Assembly: GCA_030407085.1 (NCBI GenBank)
Contig: CM059584.1
Location: 90,223,501 to 90,287,500, forward strand
From: Trichopria drosophilae
Lineage: Eukaryota > Arthropoda > Insecta > Hymenoptera > Diapriidae
Direction of reading: 5' to 3'
Length of the DNA stretch: 64,000 nt
The notes below the pieces were generated by a model, which was not told the origin of the DNA, searched no databases, and worked only from the letters and a program-made list of their open reading frames with translations. Shown one piece after another: positions 23,245-33,685 of the stretch (position 1 is its first letter; each line of letters starts with the position of its first letter). Made by a program: the position numbers and the translations under genes.

Positions 23245-23618
23245 TCTTGTGATCGCTGGCGGGCGCCCGCCGCAATAAACAATGTATAATTAACACTTCA
23301 AATGGAAAATACCAATTTTTTCACGACCTTGAAGAATAAACGACAATGAACATTTCCTGCAAGTTTCATCACGATAGCGGAGTGACAACATATTAATAAT
23401 TCAATTTGTTTATAAAATTGTTATTAAAAATATGGTATTTTTTAAATTAACATTTTGCAATTACATTGAATAAAAAGAGTGAACTCTTTTAAATAATCGA
23501 AATACGTAGCATTACTTTATTTCAAACGAGTGTTGAGTTATGAATTTTTCTTTAAATGGTTGTTAAATTTTGTTAATGCAAAAAAAAAATAATAAAGACA
23601 TAACATTTCGGGAAAACG
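23245..23618 (-). repeat. DNA-a right TIR
   Basis: Continuous ~370-bp inverted repeat. It shows what the left TIR looked like before insertions and thereby defines the exact borders of LINE-b and of the 19941-20199 insert. The outer end is gttttcccg (inverted). Confidence 0.85.
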
Positions 23619-24868
23619 TTAAAAGTGTTTTTTATTCTATTGTTGTGGAATACACATTTTCATAAACATTTTTACATTTCTGAAAATCGATCTGGAATGA
23701 CCCCTTTGGTAAGAAAAACTTCTGAAAATTTTTTTTCAGCCTATTATAGTACATATTCACTTTTAAATTTCAAATCACTGTTAGTGTTAATGCTCATTCC
23801 CCTAATATATCAGTTAAGTAGTTTACACCTACTCTGGAAACGAAAAGGAATTTAAAGGAATTCAAAGGAATTCAATTTTGTTTCTTTTGTATCCCTTTAA
23901 ATTCCTTTTTTGACAATTGAATCTATTTCAATCAGTTTTAGTTTACTGGGTATACTGGGTTCTAAAAGTGGTAAAAATCATTTATTTCCGAAAATTCTCG
24001 GTCAGTTCTCAATTAATTTCGTCGGTAGTAAATAGAATCATCCTTATAGAGCCGTGAAAAATCCATTCAGTAATATTTATCTACGGTTTTTAGTGAAAAT
24101 GGATACCTTATTAGCGGAATTATTTTTAATATTTTATATAAAATTTTCTTATTGCTGTCTGGCAGATTGTAAGTAAATGCGAAATTAGTTAGCCTCAGAG
24201 GGTAGAAAGAGCCGGAATATATAAAAAAAAGGAAGTTACAAAAAAAAATTAGATGAACAACTGAGTACTCCATTTATTAATTGTAAGTCTATTTGGGTAA
24301 TCGGTTTTAAATTTAAAATTGCTAAAAAATAACAGAAAACAAAATTTTTTATAAATTGGAAAAAGAAATTTTCATGAAATACCATACTCGGATATTTGCC
24401 TTTTCCTAATATCGACATTATAGCAAATTTTCATAACGTATCAGAAATACTGGGAATATATGTTATTTGGAAATTACTTGTACTTTTCAGTAGCTATTGA
24501 ATTCTTTTCGTGAAGACTTGTTCTTTCGTGGGGGAAAAAATGTAACAATTTTTTAAATTGCAAGGACCTAAAAATGACTTTTAAATAATAGTTTATGTAA
24601 CAAGGGCGCGAATCACCGATCTTCAATGAGTGCGAAGTTTGTCGCACATTGGATATCGATATTTCGCCCGAATTCCATACGATATTTTTTAATACGACGG
24701 CCGTGAAGCTCTATAATTTGCCCCCGAATATTTCACTACAGGGCGCAAAATCGAGTTCTACTCCGGGAGTGTTAAAATAGTTTTTTTTTAATACGCGTTT
24801 CCGTTCATTATTTATTTTGGCTTTTAAGTAAATTCATTGTTTATTACACATAATATATAAGAAAATAT
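23619..24868. other. AT-rich spacer with a short inverted repeat
   Basis: An inverted pair aaaggaatttaaagg / cctttaaattcctttt lies at ~23847-23910. 24600-24780 is GC-richer and of unknown origin. No gene is seen. Confidence 0.4.
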
Positions 24869-25064
24869 TGTAACGTGGCAATCTACCACGAGACTCAACA
24901 CGGGGATAACATAAGGGGGGATTGGTTTTCAAGAACCGCTAATATTTTCAATGGGTGCAATTTCCAAAATGATATCATCACCTTATAGAAGAGACTGCTC
25001 CGAAGAAGCGCTAGTGTTTATTTTGGTGATGACTTCATTCGGCTCTTTTTGAATGGTATATGTT

Positions 25065-25283
25065 ATGAATCTGTCGGGAGGCTTTTATCCAAGGGGAAAT
25101 GTCATTATAGGGGGGACTGCTCCGAAGAACCGCTAATTTTTAATATGGCAACAATTTAGAATTAGAATTGATGTTTGTTATGAATCTGCCGGGAAGCTTT
25201 TATCCAAGGGGAAATGTTGTCATTATAGGGGGGACTGCTCCGAAGAAGCACTAATTTTTAATATGACAACAATTTAGAAGTAG
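25065..25283. repeat. Tandem ~110-bp repeat in LTR-J
   Basis: Two adjacent units, each with 'gttatgaatctg', 'cttttatccaaggggaaatg', 'ggggggactgctccgaagaa' and 'ctaatttttaatatg'. A related third unit lies at ~24900-25060 in more diverged form. Confidence 0.75.
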
Positions 25284-26040
25284 AATCAGTATTTTAGGAA
25301 TTAATAACTGATAATTATAAAAGTAGGTGTAATTCGGGCTATTATTCCGTATTTAACCCGTTTCCACCCAAAATGCCGTAAATTTCACTACATTTTAGTT
25401 TTCAACCCTCCTCTTTCCGAATCCGCAGTCCGTTTTTCGCTAAGAGCGGCCATTTTTTAAATGTGGCAGAGAAAAGGCAAAAAATAGAGAAAATTTCGAT
25501 TTTTGGATCGGTTTTTCATGATTTTCCATAGGTTCGCGCTGACCGATCATTCCAAAGACCTGGATCTGGTGGCATAAGGAGTCTGATTAAAAGTTGACAT
25601 GATCAGATATGCAATACATTTATTATTGATTTATGCAATCATTTGTAACAGTATCTTCTATCCAATACTCGAAATTCAAAATGGCGGTTCCAAGAGGTAC
25701 CAACAGCCCTGAGCACGAATACTTTCCGGCTTCGAAGTCCTTCCGTATGCCAAAAATTCGATTCTTTGTGCTCACGGTTGTGTAAATAAAATGCGCTTTT
25801 CCGATTGTCCGCTGCCGTTTCGCGAGTGAAAGTGAAAGTGAAAAACGCGAATCGCCTTTGGTTATCTGAGTCGGATCTTCGGTTCGTATCGGGTTTCGGT
25901 AAATTTCTGCTTTGGTCGCGAATTTCTCGATGGTTATCTTCCGGAATCTTCCATTTCGCGTAGACTCTTTTCCGCGACAGTGGTTATCTCTTATTGTTTT
26001 GTTCGTAATATTCGGGAAAAATGTGGTTATCTTACGATTT

Positions 26041-26215
26041 TAATAATAATAATAATAATTACGACTTTATTGGTCTAATAAAATGGTTACAACGATAAAT
26101 ATACATATAAAGAGATATGCCAAAAGGCGAGCCACAGCTGATGCTGTTTTACAGACTGACCTCATTTTCTAGGTCTCGTTACTTTCTGAAAGACGAAGCC
26201 CAAAGGCCACGCGCG
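26041..26215 (-). mobile_element. Non-LTR retrotransposon 3' end
   Basis: The minus strand ends with 'ccaataaagtcgtaatt' and an (att)n tail (26041-26058), preceded by ~150 bp of 3'-UTR-like sequence. This is a 5'-truncated LINE insertion into LTR-J. No ORF remains. Confidence 0.55.
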
Positions 26216-26516
26216 TCGGTATGGTTAACTATCGGAAACGCGATCAAAGATTTTTCTCTTAAAATTCCGTGAGATGCTTCGGTAAGTGGATACCTTCGTC
26301 CTTTCGAGGACTTCAGGAAAAAGCCGTCACGTGGTTATCTTTTTTGATCGTTCGGTATCCGGGAGAAATAACCAGCGGTTCGGGAGAACGTAAGGTCGAA
26401 TTTAGTGTGGTTATCTTTATCGTTTCGGAAGTGCTGGTCTCGTCATCGGAAATAACGATCGTAACGAAAACGGAAATAAGACGCGAGGAAAGCTAAGTCC
26501 GCCGAACGTGATGCTA

Positions 26517-26524
26517 TATGACGT
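26517..26524. promoter_or_regulatory. CRE-type palindrome TGACGTCA
   Basis: A perfect palindrome tgacgtca lies within LTR-J, just upstream of a GC-rich 'aaaatggccgccgg' stretch. This is the consensus for bZIP CREB/ATF proteins. It may be part of the LTR promoter, but it could be a chance match. Confidence 0.4.
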
Positions 26525-27354
26525 CACACCGCTACGCCAACAAAATGGCCGCCGGTTCCGAACCGCGTCCGCGACGCGATCTGCAGTTGGCTTGGCGAGC
26601 CGTTGATTAGCATGGTCGACATTTTAACTTCATAATTTAGCTACTTATGAACGAAAACGCAAGCTTGTTAATTTTACCTTGGTTCGCTGGATCGTTCTTG
26701 TGCGTGAACGTATCTTGAACTTCTTGGTTATCTTTTCACTCTGTTAGAGTGAACACTGTGGTTATCTGTTATCTTGCCCCTCTTGTGAGGTGGCGCTATC
26801 TTACAAATTAACGAGAGGACTTTTTGGGCAATAAGAAGGTTTTTCTCGGGTAATACTCTAGCCGATCTGTCGGTAAGGAAAGGACCGTGTGTGCGATGCT
26901 TACTGGACCGGGCGTTATGTTTTTGTACGTGAAGTTAACTGTCTCTACGGAGACGCTAAAGTTATTACATATAAGTATGAGCGTGGTAACTTGAATAGCA
27001 GTGACCCAGGTAAGACGATAGCGTCCGTGCAAATTTAGTAACGAAAGTGCAGATGGTTAAATTGGGGAATTAATCGGTTCATTAATGCACGCGGTAAAGT
27101 TGGGTGGGTTTCGGGTGGCGTAATTTTGGGGATTTGTCCGAGTTCAGTAGGTTTCCGTAAAGGGTAATCGGTCCGATCCGTAATCGGTCAATTTGGTCGG
27201 TTTCGGTAAAGTTTCGTGTGGTTCAGATAACGTCCTTCAGTGTAGTGTCGGTATGAGATTCGTGAAAGTTCGTGTAGGTATTGTGGTGACGTATTGGGTG
27301 GGGAGGGGGGGGGGGGGGGTGATTAACGGACGAGCACGGTTCCTCGACGGGTTG

Positions 27355-27600
27355 CGGAAAGTGGTGCGAAAGTCCTGACCGAGTCCGTCGCAAGGTAGTG
27401 CGCTTCGGAAAGTCCTTGTCAAGTTCGTCGACGGACACCCCGTCTTTAGGAAGTCCTGGTAGAGTTCGTCGCCAGGCACCGCATGCACCGAGTCCCTGTC
27501 GAGTTCGTCGCAAAGCACCGTGTTTTGAAAGTCCTGGTAGAGTTCGTCGCAGGGCATAGTATTAGGAAATCCTGTCGAGCTCTCCGTCGGGGAATCGCGT
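27355..27600. repeat. Degenerate short tandem repeats near the LTR-J end
   Basis: The word gagttcgtcgc (with variants) recurs at ~27381, 27421, 27472, 27501 and 27540, together with 'gaaagtcctggta'. Periodicity is irregular (29-51 bp). Overlapping ORFs on the minus strand are artefacts of the array. Confidence 0.6.
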
Positions 27601-28012
27601 GTCGTCGCGTGTCGGGGAATCGCGTATGAAATTTGACGTTCGTAATTTGGGGCGCGAGAGAGGGAGCGAGAAACGTAGTGAACCGTCCTCGTCGGCCGTG
27701 GTCACGTAGTCGTTCGTCTGCGCCAGAGAATACCGCCCTCTCCCTTGCCGAGCCAGGAACTCGGCTCGGAGCTAGCGGGCACACCAGTACGTGCGGCGTG
27801 CCGATAAATTTGTCGAGCTTCGACTCGTCTGGCGCCCTCTCTTACCATCCGGTGCGCCGTGCGGATTTTTGTGGCCCCCGGGGAAAAGTTCGGTTTGATG
27901 GCGGCTTCGAGCGTCGACGACGGACGGACGGATGTGAAAAAGTTGGGGGCGGGGGTTACAATATATATGACACCAATAACTGAGTTATTTCATTTTTTAC
28001 CATTTTTTGTAA

Positions 28013-28330
28013 TTACTTATGAAATTTTCTCTTTTTACGTTTCGTTCTGTCTTGAAGTTCATGGTCGGCTGTTTCCCCAAGAATGCTGAAGTTTTCGTCG
28101 ATCCCGTCGTCAACTTCCATTTCGTCATAATTTTCCTGAAGAAGATTTAATGGGCTTGCATAATAATCGCACAGCGCCGTGCAACAGTGCAAGCAAACGC
28201 TAGTGCAATTTACAAAAATCTTTCTACAACCGCGCATTTTTGTCTTGTAACCACTGGTACCATAGCAGAAAATTTTTGTTATTATTTCGTCCGGTATTAA
28301 GTGTTCGTCAGAGTAAATAGCTGTGTTGCA
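28013..28330 (-). pseudogene. Cys-rich C-terminal fragment of an uncharacterised element protein
   Basis: The minus-strand frame enters near 28315 ('HLIPDEIITKIFCYGTSGYK') and continues 'MRGCRKIFVNCTSVCLHCCT', then an acidic tail and a basic 'RTKRKKRKFHK' end at 28013. The Cys pattern resembles the CxC-like tail seen at the C-terminus of uncharacterised proteins repeated in ant genomes; that similarity is from memory of the pattern, not a search. No upstream domain is recognisable beyond 28330, so this is a fragment. Confidence 0.35.
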
Positions 28331-28979
28331 CTATGCGATTTATGTTAATTAAATTCTGAACCGGCAGGGGAGAATTTCCAGTAAATTTGCTGTCTGTGTG
28401 ATGACGCATAATCCGGAATTCTGCCAACATATTCGCCGCTAGACTTTCCCCTTATATGCGGCAATATGCAACTAGCTGGTTGTCTGGGTTATCTTTCCCT
28501 TCAATACACCCTTCGGTCTGAACGTCCGACGTCCTCCCCCAAATTTCCTCTCCAAAACCCGAGGTAACGGCGAGGCTTTCCATTCCCTAATCGTATAGGG
28601 AACACTACTACAAATCCATTGGTTTTGGGCTAGTTACGGTGTTCGGTTCAACATTCCACCCGCCTAATGTCTCCATCGCACGAGCTCGTCGACGAGAAGA
28701 AGCTCATCGCCAACAAAAGACGAATAAGTTCACATTTTAGTTAAATTCCCACTAACACATTCTTTCCTTTTTTGCCCGAAGAGAGACGAGTTGCTACGGA
28801 AACAAATTTATAAATCAAGTTTTTTTATACATTTTTTATTTTTTTATCTGAGACGAATGTGTTAATTTTTTTATAATATTTTTTTTAAAAGTACCAAACA
28901 AACGCCATTGCCACCGTCCATTTCCTTTCACCCGATCTACCCAAACTGATTTAAAAAAAATACCCAATCCACTCCATAA
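28331..28979. other. Unassigned, possible LTR interior
   Basis: GC-mixed sequence with no coding potential. It leads into the LTR-like end at 29210, so part of it may be the same LTR, but I could not find its start. Confidence 0.3.
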
Positions 28980-29224
28980 TTTTCCACCTCCGGATTGTCC
29001 CCTCTCCACCTACTCTAATTTATAAACCTGAAACCATCCTAAAGACAGTATTTTAATTAATTCGACGTTATTTGCTTCATTTCCCTAGTTTTCCATCCAT
29101 AGCGCAGCCACCTCCGTTCACCCAGAACCCAGACGCGACCATCCGGTCGATCGCCCTTTCACGTAAGTATTAGGAGTACTCATATAAGTACCCCGGGTTC
29201 GAGCGTAACAAAATGGTGACAGCG
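28980..29224 (+). repeat. LTR 3' end and primer-binding-like site (relative of Gyp-2)
   Basis: The sequence 'gagcgtaaca' ends at 29210, followed three bases later by tggtgacagcg (29214-29224). Gyp-2 shows the same arrangement: cgtaaca, then tggtgacagcg at 36132-36142. A splice donor-like 'cacgtaagtatt' lies at 29159-29170 and an acceptor-like 'ttttccatccatag' near 29088-29101, again paralleling the Gyp-2 LTR. I infer an LTR remnant of a related family. Confidence 0.45.
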
Positions 29225-29778
29225 ATACCGAACGGAAAACTGGGCAATTGACGGAATCTGGGAGCGAGAAGCAAATAAATTCCCCGTAAAATAATTTTTA
29301 TATGAATAAAACCTACTAACAAAAAAAATTGAAACTCAATAACATTTTGCATACAAAAATTTGTTCAATTCAATTTTTTATTATTGTTTTCTAAAAAATA
29401 TAAAAATCTTTTTTTTTAGTGACCCATGGTATTCACTAACAAATTAGTGACACCGATATTGAGCGGAGACCTGCGCAATTGATATTATCTGGAAAATTTA
29501 TACCAACAAAATTAAACGAACAAATTCGTATAAGAAAAAAATCTTTACAAAAAATTTAGAAATTGGAATATGGAAGATTTTACTTTCATAATGTAAACAT
29601 GTAAAATTAATCGATTCTTAAAATACACATCACTGTACAGAGAGAAAAAATAAAAATGAGTAAGAGTAAAGAATATTTAATTTAACTACTTTTTGAAGTA
29701 AGCCAGTCAATAATATTGTTCCGGCTAGAATTTTCTTATATTTAAATATGTTAAATATGTTTCTTACATTTAAATAAG
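29225..29778 (+). other. Decayed leader with duplicated primer-site region
   Basis: At ~29443-29490 the sequence 'tagtgacaccgatattgagc' and then 'ctgcgcaattga' repeats the region right after the LTR end (tggtgacagcgataccgaac, then 'ctgggcaattga'), about 230 bp downstream. This suggests two overlapping or nested leaders of the same family. No gag ORF follows. Confidence 0.4.
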
Positions 29779-30050
29779 GTTTTTCATCTAAAATCTTATT
29801 TTAAAAGGAAAATTCTCATCGATAGAAAGTTTTTCACCTAAAATCTTGTTTCGATGGAAATATTCTCATCAATAGAAAGTTTTTCATATGAAATTTTGTT
29901 TCGATGGAAATATTCTCATCGATAGAAAGTTTTTCATCTAAAATTTTGTTTCGATGAAAATATTCTTATCGACAGAAGGGTTTTTACTTAAAATCTTGTT
30001 TTGAAAGGAATATTCTCTTCGACAGAACGTTTTTGGTCTAAAATGGTATT
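29779..30050. repeat. 50-bp tandem repeat, about six units
   Basis: The marker gtttttca(t/c) recurs at 29779, 29829, 29879, 29929, 29980 and 30029, a period of 50 bp with at most one base of drift. The units carry 'aaaatcttgtttcgatggaa' and 'tattctcatcgatagaaa'. Central units are most alike and edge units are diverged, the usual picture for unequal exchange. Confidence 0.85.
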
Positions 30051-30339
30051 TTAAATACCATTTCTGATAATCATAACTGAAATAGAATAATACTGAAAGC
30101 ACCGTGAATAAATAACGTGCGTCTTGCAAAGCATTAAAAATGTAGAATGCTATAGTAATGATACATTTATATGCACACCACGAAACTACTAGTGACAGAA
30201 CAAAAGACATGTGCAAAACAAAAATAAAAATAAATAAAACAAATTTTGTCTAAAAAATATATATTATATATGTAGCTCACATGGTTTATGTTTTTATAGG
30301 CTATGTATTTTGCTTTTATTTTCAATTTCTACTATTCTA

Positions 30340-30400
30340 AATGTATTTCAGGGCGATTTAGCCCGTAAATAAGTATAATCGTAATAATAATAATAATATT
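30340..30400 (+). mobile_element. LINE-type 3' tail
   Basis: 'agggcgatttagcccgtaaa' forms a small stem (gggc/gccc) and is followed by an (ataata)n tail. It resembles the SINE tail at 10182-10210. Only the 3' end is present. Confidence 0.5.
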
Positions 30401-31210
30401 TGCCAAAGTCATGGATTTCTCTTCAGAGATGTTTTTTCCTCTTCACATATGACGGTTCTGGCGCGAAACTATGACTCGCGGTCACGATCGCGCGCTCGTA
30501 AATCCGACAGCGCTGCGTCTCCGCAATACCAACGCTACGCTGTGACCGTCTTTGGAAGTTCAGCGTCAAACATTTTCCTACCGTCACGGTAGGAAAGTCG
30601 AGACAGGGCGTTCTGAACTAGTTCTTAGCTCAACGTTCAGAGTTCCGGAACTATTCGATCGGATTTTAGAGCCGTATCGTCAACAACACCGTTCACGGCT
30701 GTCGCGTAGGAAACCCATGGAAACGCTCGGCTTATATCGTGCTATTCGTGTAGGATTCGTTTTCTACGTCAAAAATCCTATCAGAATCACCTTCCCTTTC
30801 TTTTGTTACAGAACTAAGTCAAAATTTGCAGGCCTGTGTTATTTATTCGACTTTTTATCTTTTATTCCGTATTCAATAATACTAACACTATTTTATTTTT
30901 ACAACAGGCTGTAATTCCGAAATTTTTTTTTTTTACAGAGTCTACCCCACATAGACAGAGAACACTCAATCCGAATCCCCTTAATTTTCTCATCCTTTCC
31001 TCTAGATTTTTTTTCAAACAATAAATTCAAATTGTTCTAACACCAAGCACTCATAATTTATTGCTCGCCCAGTAATAGCACTTCAGTAGTCTCCGCGATC
31101 TATAACACAATTTCGATTCTTCGGAGTCGAGCCCGTTCTTTCGCGTCTGAGTTCCTGACGATTTGCTCGCCAGGTATAACCCCTTGGTGATTAAATGCTC
31201 TAAATTCGGA
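30401..31210. other. Unassigned, leader- or LTR-like sequence
   Basis: It starts GC-rich and then becomes pyrimidine-rich with several acceptor-like tracts (for example 'tttttttacag' near 30938). The open frame 30552-30914 starts at a non-ATG codon and has no recognisable domain, so I do not call it a gene. Confidence 0.3.
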
Positions 31211-32367
31211 TGTAACACAGCAGAAACAGCTGTGACAAAGTCACGATATTAATTAACGAAATTAAATTGCTGGAATATTAATTATATTTGGGCGAAAACA
31301 ATACGCGTCGTAAGAACTGCAAGTTCTCTCTCGGCAGTGGGAGTGAGAGGCATGCGAGTTGTGCCGGCCCGAGTAGTGGTAAGAGAAGGACGCTCGATCT
31401 CTCCCGTCGATCGCCGGTTTGTTGTGTCGGCGTCGGCGTCTCCCATCGTGCGACGGAGAGGCGACGATCGGCTAGCTGACCACGCGTGTGTGTATGTATA
31501 CAGGCGCTACACACACTAGCGCGTTATATTACGCACCCATTTAATATTCAAAATTTAAAGGAAAGTAGCGAGAGAGGTGGAAAATCGTCATCGGTCAGTA
31601 CCGATTGCGATTTTCAAATTTAGTACGGTCGTGATAGCGAGAGTCGGAGGAAGACAGAGAGTAGTCGCGTCGGTGGAAAAAGTTGACGGTTGGAATTAGT
31701 TGTGTTTTTTTGGTTGTGGTGTGGAGTGAGTGGAGGGTGCCACCAGAAATTTAGGAGAGAGAAAGACAGGGATAAAGAGGTAGCGAGAAAGAGAGAGAGA
31801 GGAAGATAGAGCGAGAAAGAAAAATAGAGAGACGGGAAAAAGAGAAGAGAAGAAAAGGTAAGGCGGCATAGCCGAAGGATTACGCGAAGAATTATTCAAT
31901 ATCAGTTTAAAAAAAAAAAATTATAAATAGACAGGAAGTGGCGAGTAGCGAGGCAAAGTTGACAGATTGTTTTTTTTTTAATTCGTGAGTGGATCGAGGG
32001 TGGTGAAGTAAAATCGAAGGATTTTTTTTTGTTGTGTTTTATTATTAGATTATCGAGTCAGACCGGAAGTAGCGAGTGGATGGTAGAAAAATCAAATACA
32101 AAATTTTTGAGAGTGAATGAGAAACCGGAAGTGAGTGTGAAGGGCTGACGTGGGTCGCGAAGAAGATAGCGAGGAAGTTTGGGGAGGTAGTGAGAGAGGC
32201 TAAACAGGGAATTTCTACTTCCGGCAACGTGGGCGGAGGAGAATAATCATACCAGTCCTGCGGAAACCGCATTTTTGGGTCGCGTCCCATAATAAAAATT
32301 TGTGTGCAGTTTATTTGTATGTACCTGTTTTTTTAGGAGAAATTAAATAAAGAAAAATTCAACGTTA
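31211..32367. repeat. Possible LTR (TGTAAC...GTTACA)
   Basis: tgtaacacag at 31211 and 'caacgttaca' ending at 32367 would make a 1157-bp unit with the same inverted ends as Gyp-3 and LTR-J. An aataaa lies near 32346. The interior is purine-rich (31740-31870). However, the 4-bp flanks (cgga, gtgc) do not match and there is no partner copy in the window, so the boundary call is tentative. Confidence 0.3.
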
Positions 32368-32415
32368 CAGTGCTGTGTGTCAGATGAGTATACCTTGTGT
32401 GTTTAATATTTTGTA

Positions 32416-32768
32416 CTTTTGTATAAAAACGGTCACTATAGAAACGATATATTTAAAAATTATATTACAGTTTAAACGTATACAACGCAATAAATTCATT
32501 AACAAATAAATAACATTAATATTTAAATAAAAAGCATTATATTACGACCTTTTTCTAGGCCCTCTTCAGAATAAAGAATTGAGATTTTAAAAAACAAAAA
32601 TAACAAATATATCTCTTTGTATGGCTTTCATCGAAGTATAGTGCTTTTTATTTAAATGTTAATGTTATTTATTTGTTAATTAATTTATTATGATGTATAC
32701 GTTTAAACTATAATATAATGTTTAAATGTATCGTTTCTATAGTTACTGATTTTACAAAAATAAACCTT
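32416..32768. mobile_element. Foldback MITE
   Basis: The left arm (32416-32537) and the right arm (32641-32768) are reverse complements. Examples are 'cactatagaaacgata' with its partner 'tatcgtttctatagt', and 'gtttaaacgtata' with 'tatacgtttaaac'. The spacer is ~100 bp. There is no coding. Old and AT-rich. Confidence 0.75.
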
Positions 32769-33435
32769 TCGTTGCACTACTTTTCAGGTTAACGGGCAAT
32801 CGAAAATGTAGCTCTCACTCCTCATTGTACTTATTATTTTATTTGGGAGTAAAAACCGAGGTTAGTAATGTATTACGGTTAAACGCGGTCGATTTGTCAA
32901 AACGTTCGAAATTTAAGCCTATACATTTACGCCGAAACGAACATATTCGAATATATGAAAGATTTCGGAATGCTCTTTCGCGGGAACACCGAAGCTGCAT
33001 TTCAACTGTCTTCAGCGAATGAACTGAAGCGGCATCAAGAGATCGATGTTACTTTGTTCGCAAATTGTTTTTCTGGGGCAATCACCTCTAAAGTAAATAA
33101 ATTTTCAAAATGCAATTACAACTACTTCCTACTTTCAAAACAATTATTTTTTTTCCATTTAACTCAGAAAAATATACCCTACCTCGGGATATGTCCTGAT
33201 TGCGGTTGTTCGGATACACCCTGCATATGTATATTCTTTCATGGTATAAATAATTAAAGCTCCGATTCACCGAACGGTTTATTGCAACGATGATACTATC
33301 TAGTGAGTTTCGTATGAGAGTATCACTTGATTCTCATGAGAATTCTGTTTCAATTTCTCATGAGAAAAGTTCTCATATGATTCTCATGAGAATCCTACCT
33401 AAATTTTTCGCAGGGATCGCATTAAATAATAAACA
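32769..33435. other. Spacer upstream of gene B, with a transposon end and a repeated palindrome
   Basis: Near 33226, read on the minus strand, 'cagggtgtatccgaacaacc' has the form of a transposon terminus. Its partner was not found. At 33331-33342, 33355-33366 and 33381-33392 the 12-bp palindrome ttctcatgagaa occurs three times, 60-110 bp upstream of the gene B start codon. The ORF 32955-33257 has no recognised domain. Confidence 0.4.
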
Positions 33436-33581
33436 ATGGCTTTCCATATAGTTGAATTTAAGGATGACTTGGCCTTAGTGCCAAGAGCTTGAGGCCGTGG
33501 AATTAGCAGACTTACCTTCTTTGGCAAATCTAAGAGCAAAATGGGAAATGCACGACGTAGTTCGATATTTTGCGTCAGCAG
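33436..33581 (+). pseudogene. Gene B, exon 1 (N-terminus)
   Basis: It starts with ATG and 'MAFHIVEFKDDLALVPRA', then a frame break, then 'LANLRAKWEMHDVVRYFASA' ending at a donor-like 'gcag|gtact' (33582). The N-terminal 'xFHxVEF' strand followed by a 'W..h.V..hFA' helix is the start seen in a large family of insect proteins that often carry a C-terminal DUF4806. Function is unknown, and many copies are associated with mobile DNA. The frameshift near 33490 makes this copy non-functional. Confidence 0.5.
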
Positions 33582-33685
33582 GTACTAATAAACGTATACA
33601 TAGAATATTTTTACAGTTATTTATAACCTCAGGTTACATATATTTATAAATAAAATAAAACTATCAATTATGTAGAAAATTTCAG

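Larger units (their letters stand above)
17301..23618 (+). mobile_element. DNA-a: decayed DNA transposon with ~370-bp TIRs
   Basis: The outer ends are complementary: left cgtttttccgaaatttt at 17301, right inverted cgttttcccgaaatgtt at 23618. The left TIR survives in three pieces (17301-17403, 19878-19940, 20200-20397) because LINE-b and a ~260-bp insert landed in it. The right TIR is continuous (23245-23618). Removing three later inserts leaves a ~3.1-kb element with one transposase-like gene. No clear target-site duplication was seen. Confidence 0.8.
25859..26767 (+). promoter_or_regulatory. Cluster of eight identical TGGTTATCT motifs
   Basis: The 9-mer tggttatct occurs at about 25859, 25931, 25981, 26024, 26332, 26408, 26725 and 26759. 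Its complement agataacca contains AGATAA, the WGATAR consensus of GATA zinc-finger factors. Eight exact 9-mers in ~0.9 kb on one strand is far above chance. The surrounding sequence is not a tandem repeat of the whole unit, so the motif itself appears to be what is maintained. An enhancer role within the LTR is inferred. Confidence 0.6.
24869..27960. mobile_element. LTR-J: 3.1-kb solo LTR
   Basis: It begins tgtaacgtgg and ends gggggttaca; the terminal hexamers TGTAAC/GTTACA are perfect inverted repeats, as in Gyp-3 LTRs. Both sides carry ATAT (24865-24868 and 27961-27964), a 4-bp target duplication as made by Ty3/gypsy integrases. There is no gag or pol inside, so I infer a solo LTR left by recombination between two LTRs. 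The length is unusually large for an insect LTR. It holds two tandem-repeat blocks, a GATA-motif cluster, a CRE-like palindrome, a poly(G) tract (27300-27320) and a LINE tail. Confidence 0.7.

Noticed and set aside
27223..27784. Minus-strand ORFs with repeated 'CDELYQDF' and 'ATNSTRTF' peptides
   Set aside because: Translations of degenerate repeats inside LTR-J in several frames; no single frame is favoured.
29779..30050. CRISPR-like array
   Set aside because: Repeats are contiguous 50-bp units without unique spacers, in eukaryotic DNA; simple tandem repeat.
33331..33392. Heat-shock element array
   Set aside because: The ttctcatgagaa palindromes lack the nGAAn/nTTCn 5-bp phasing required.
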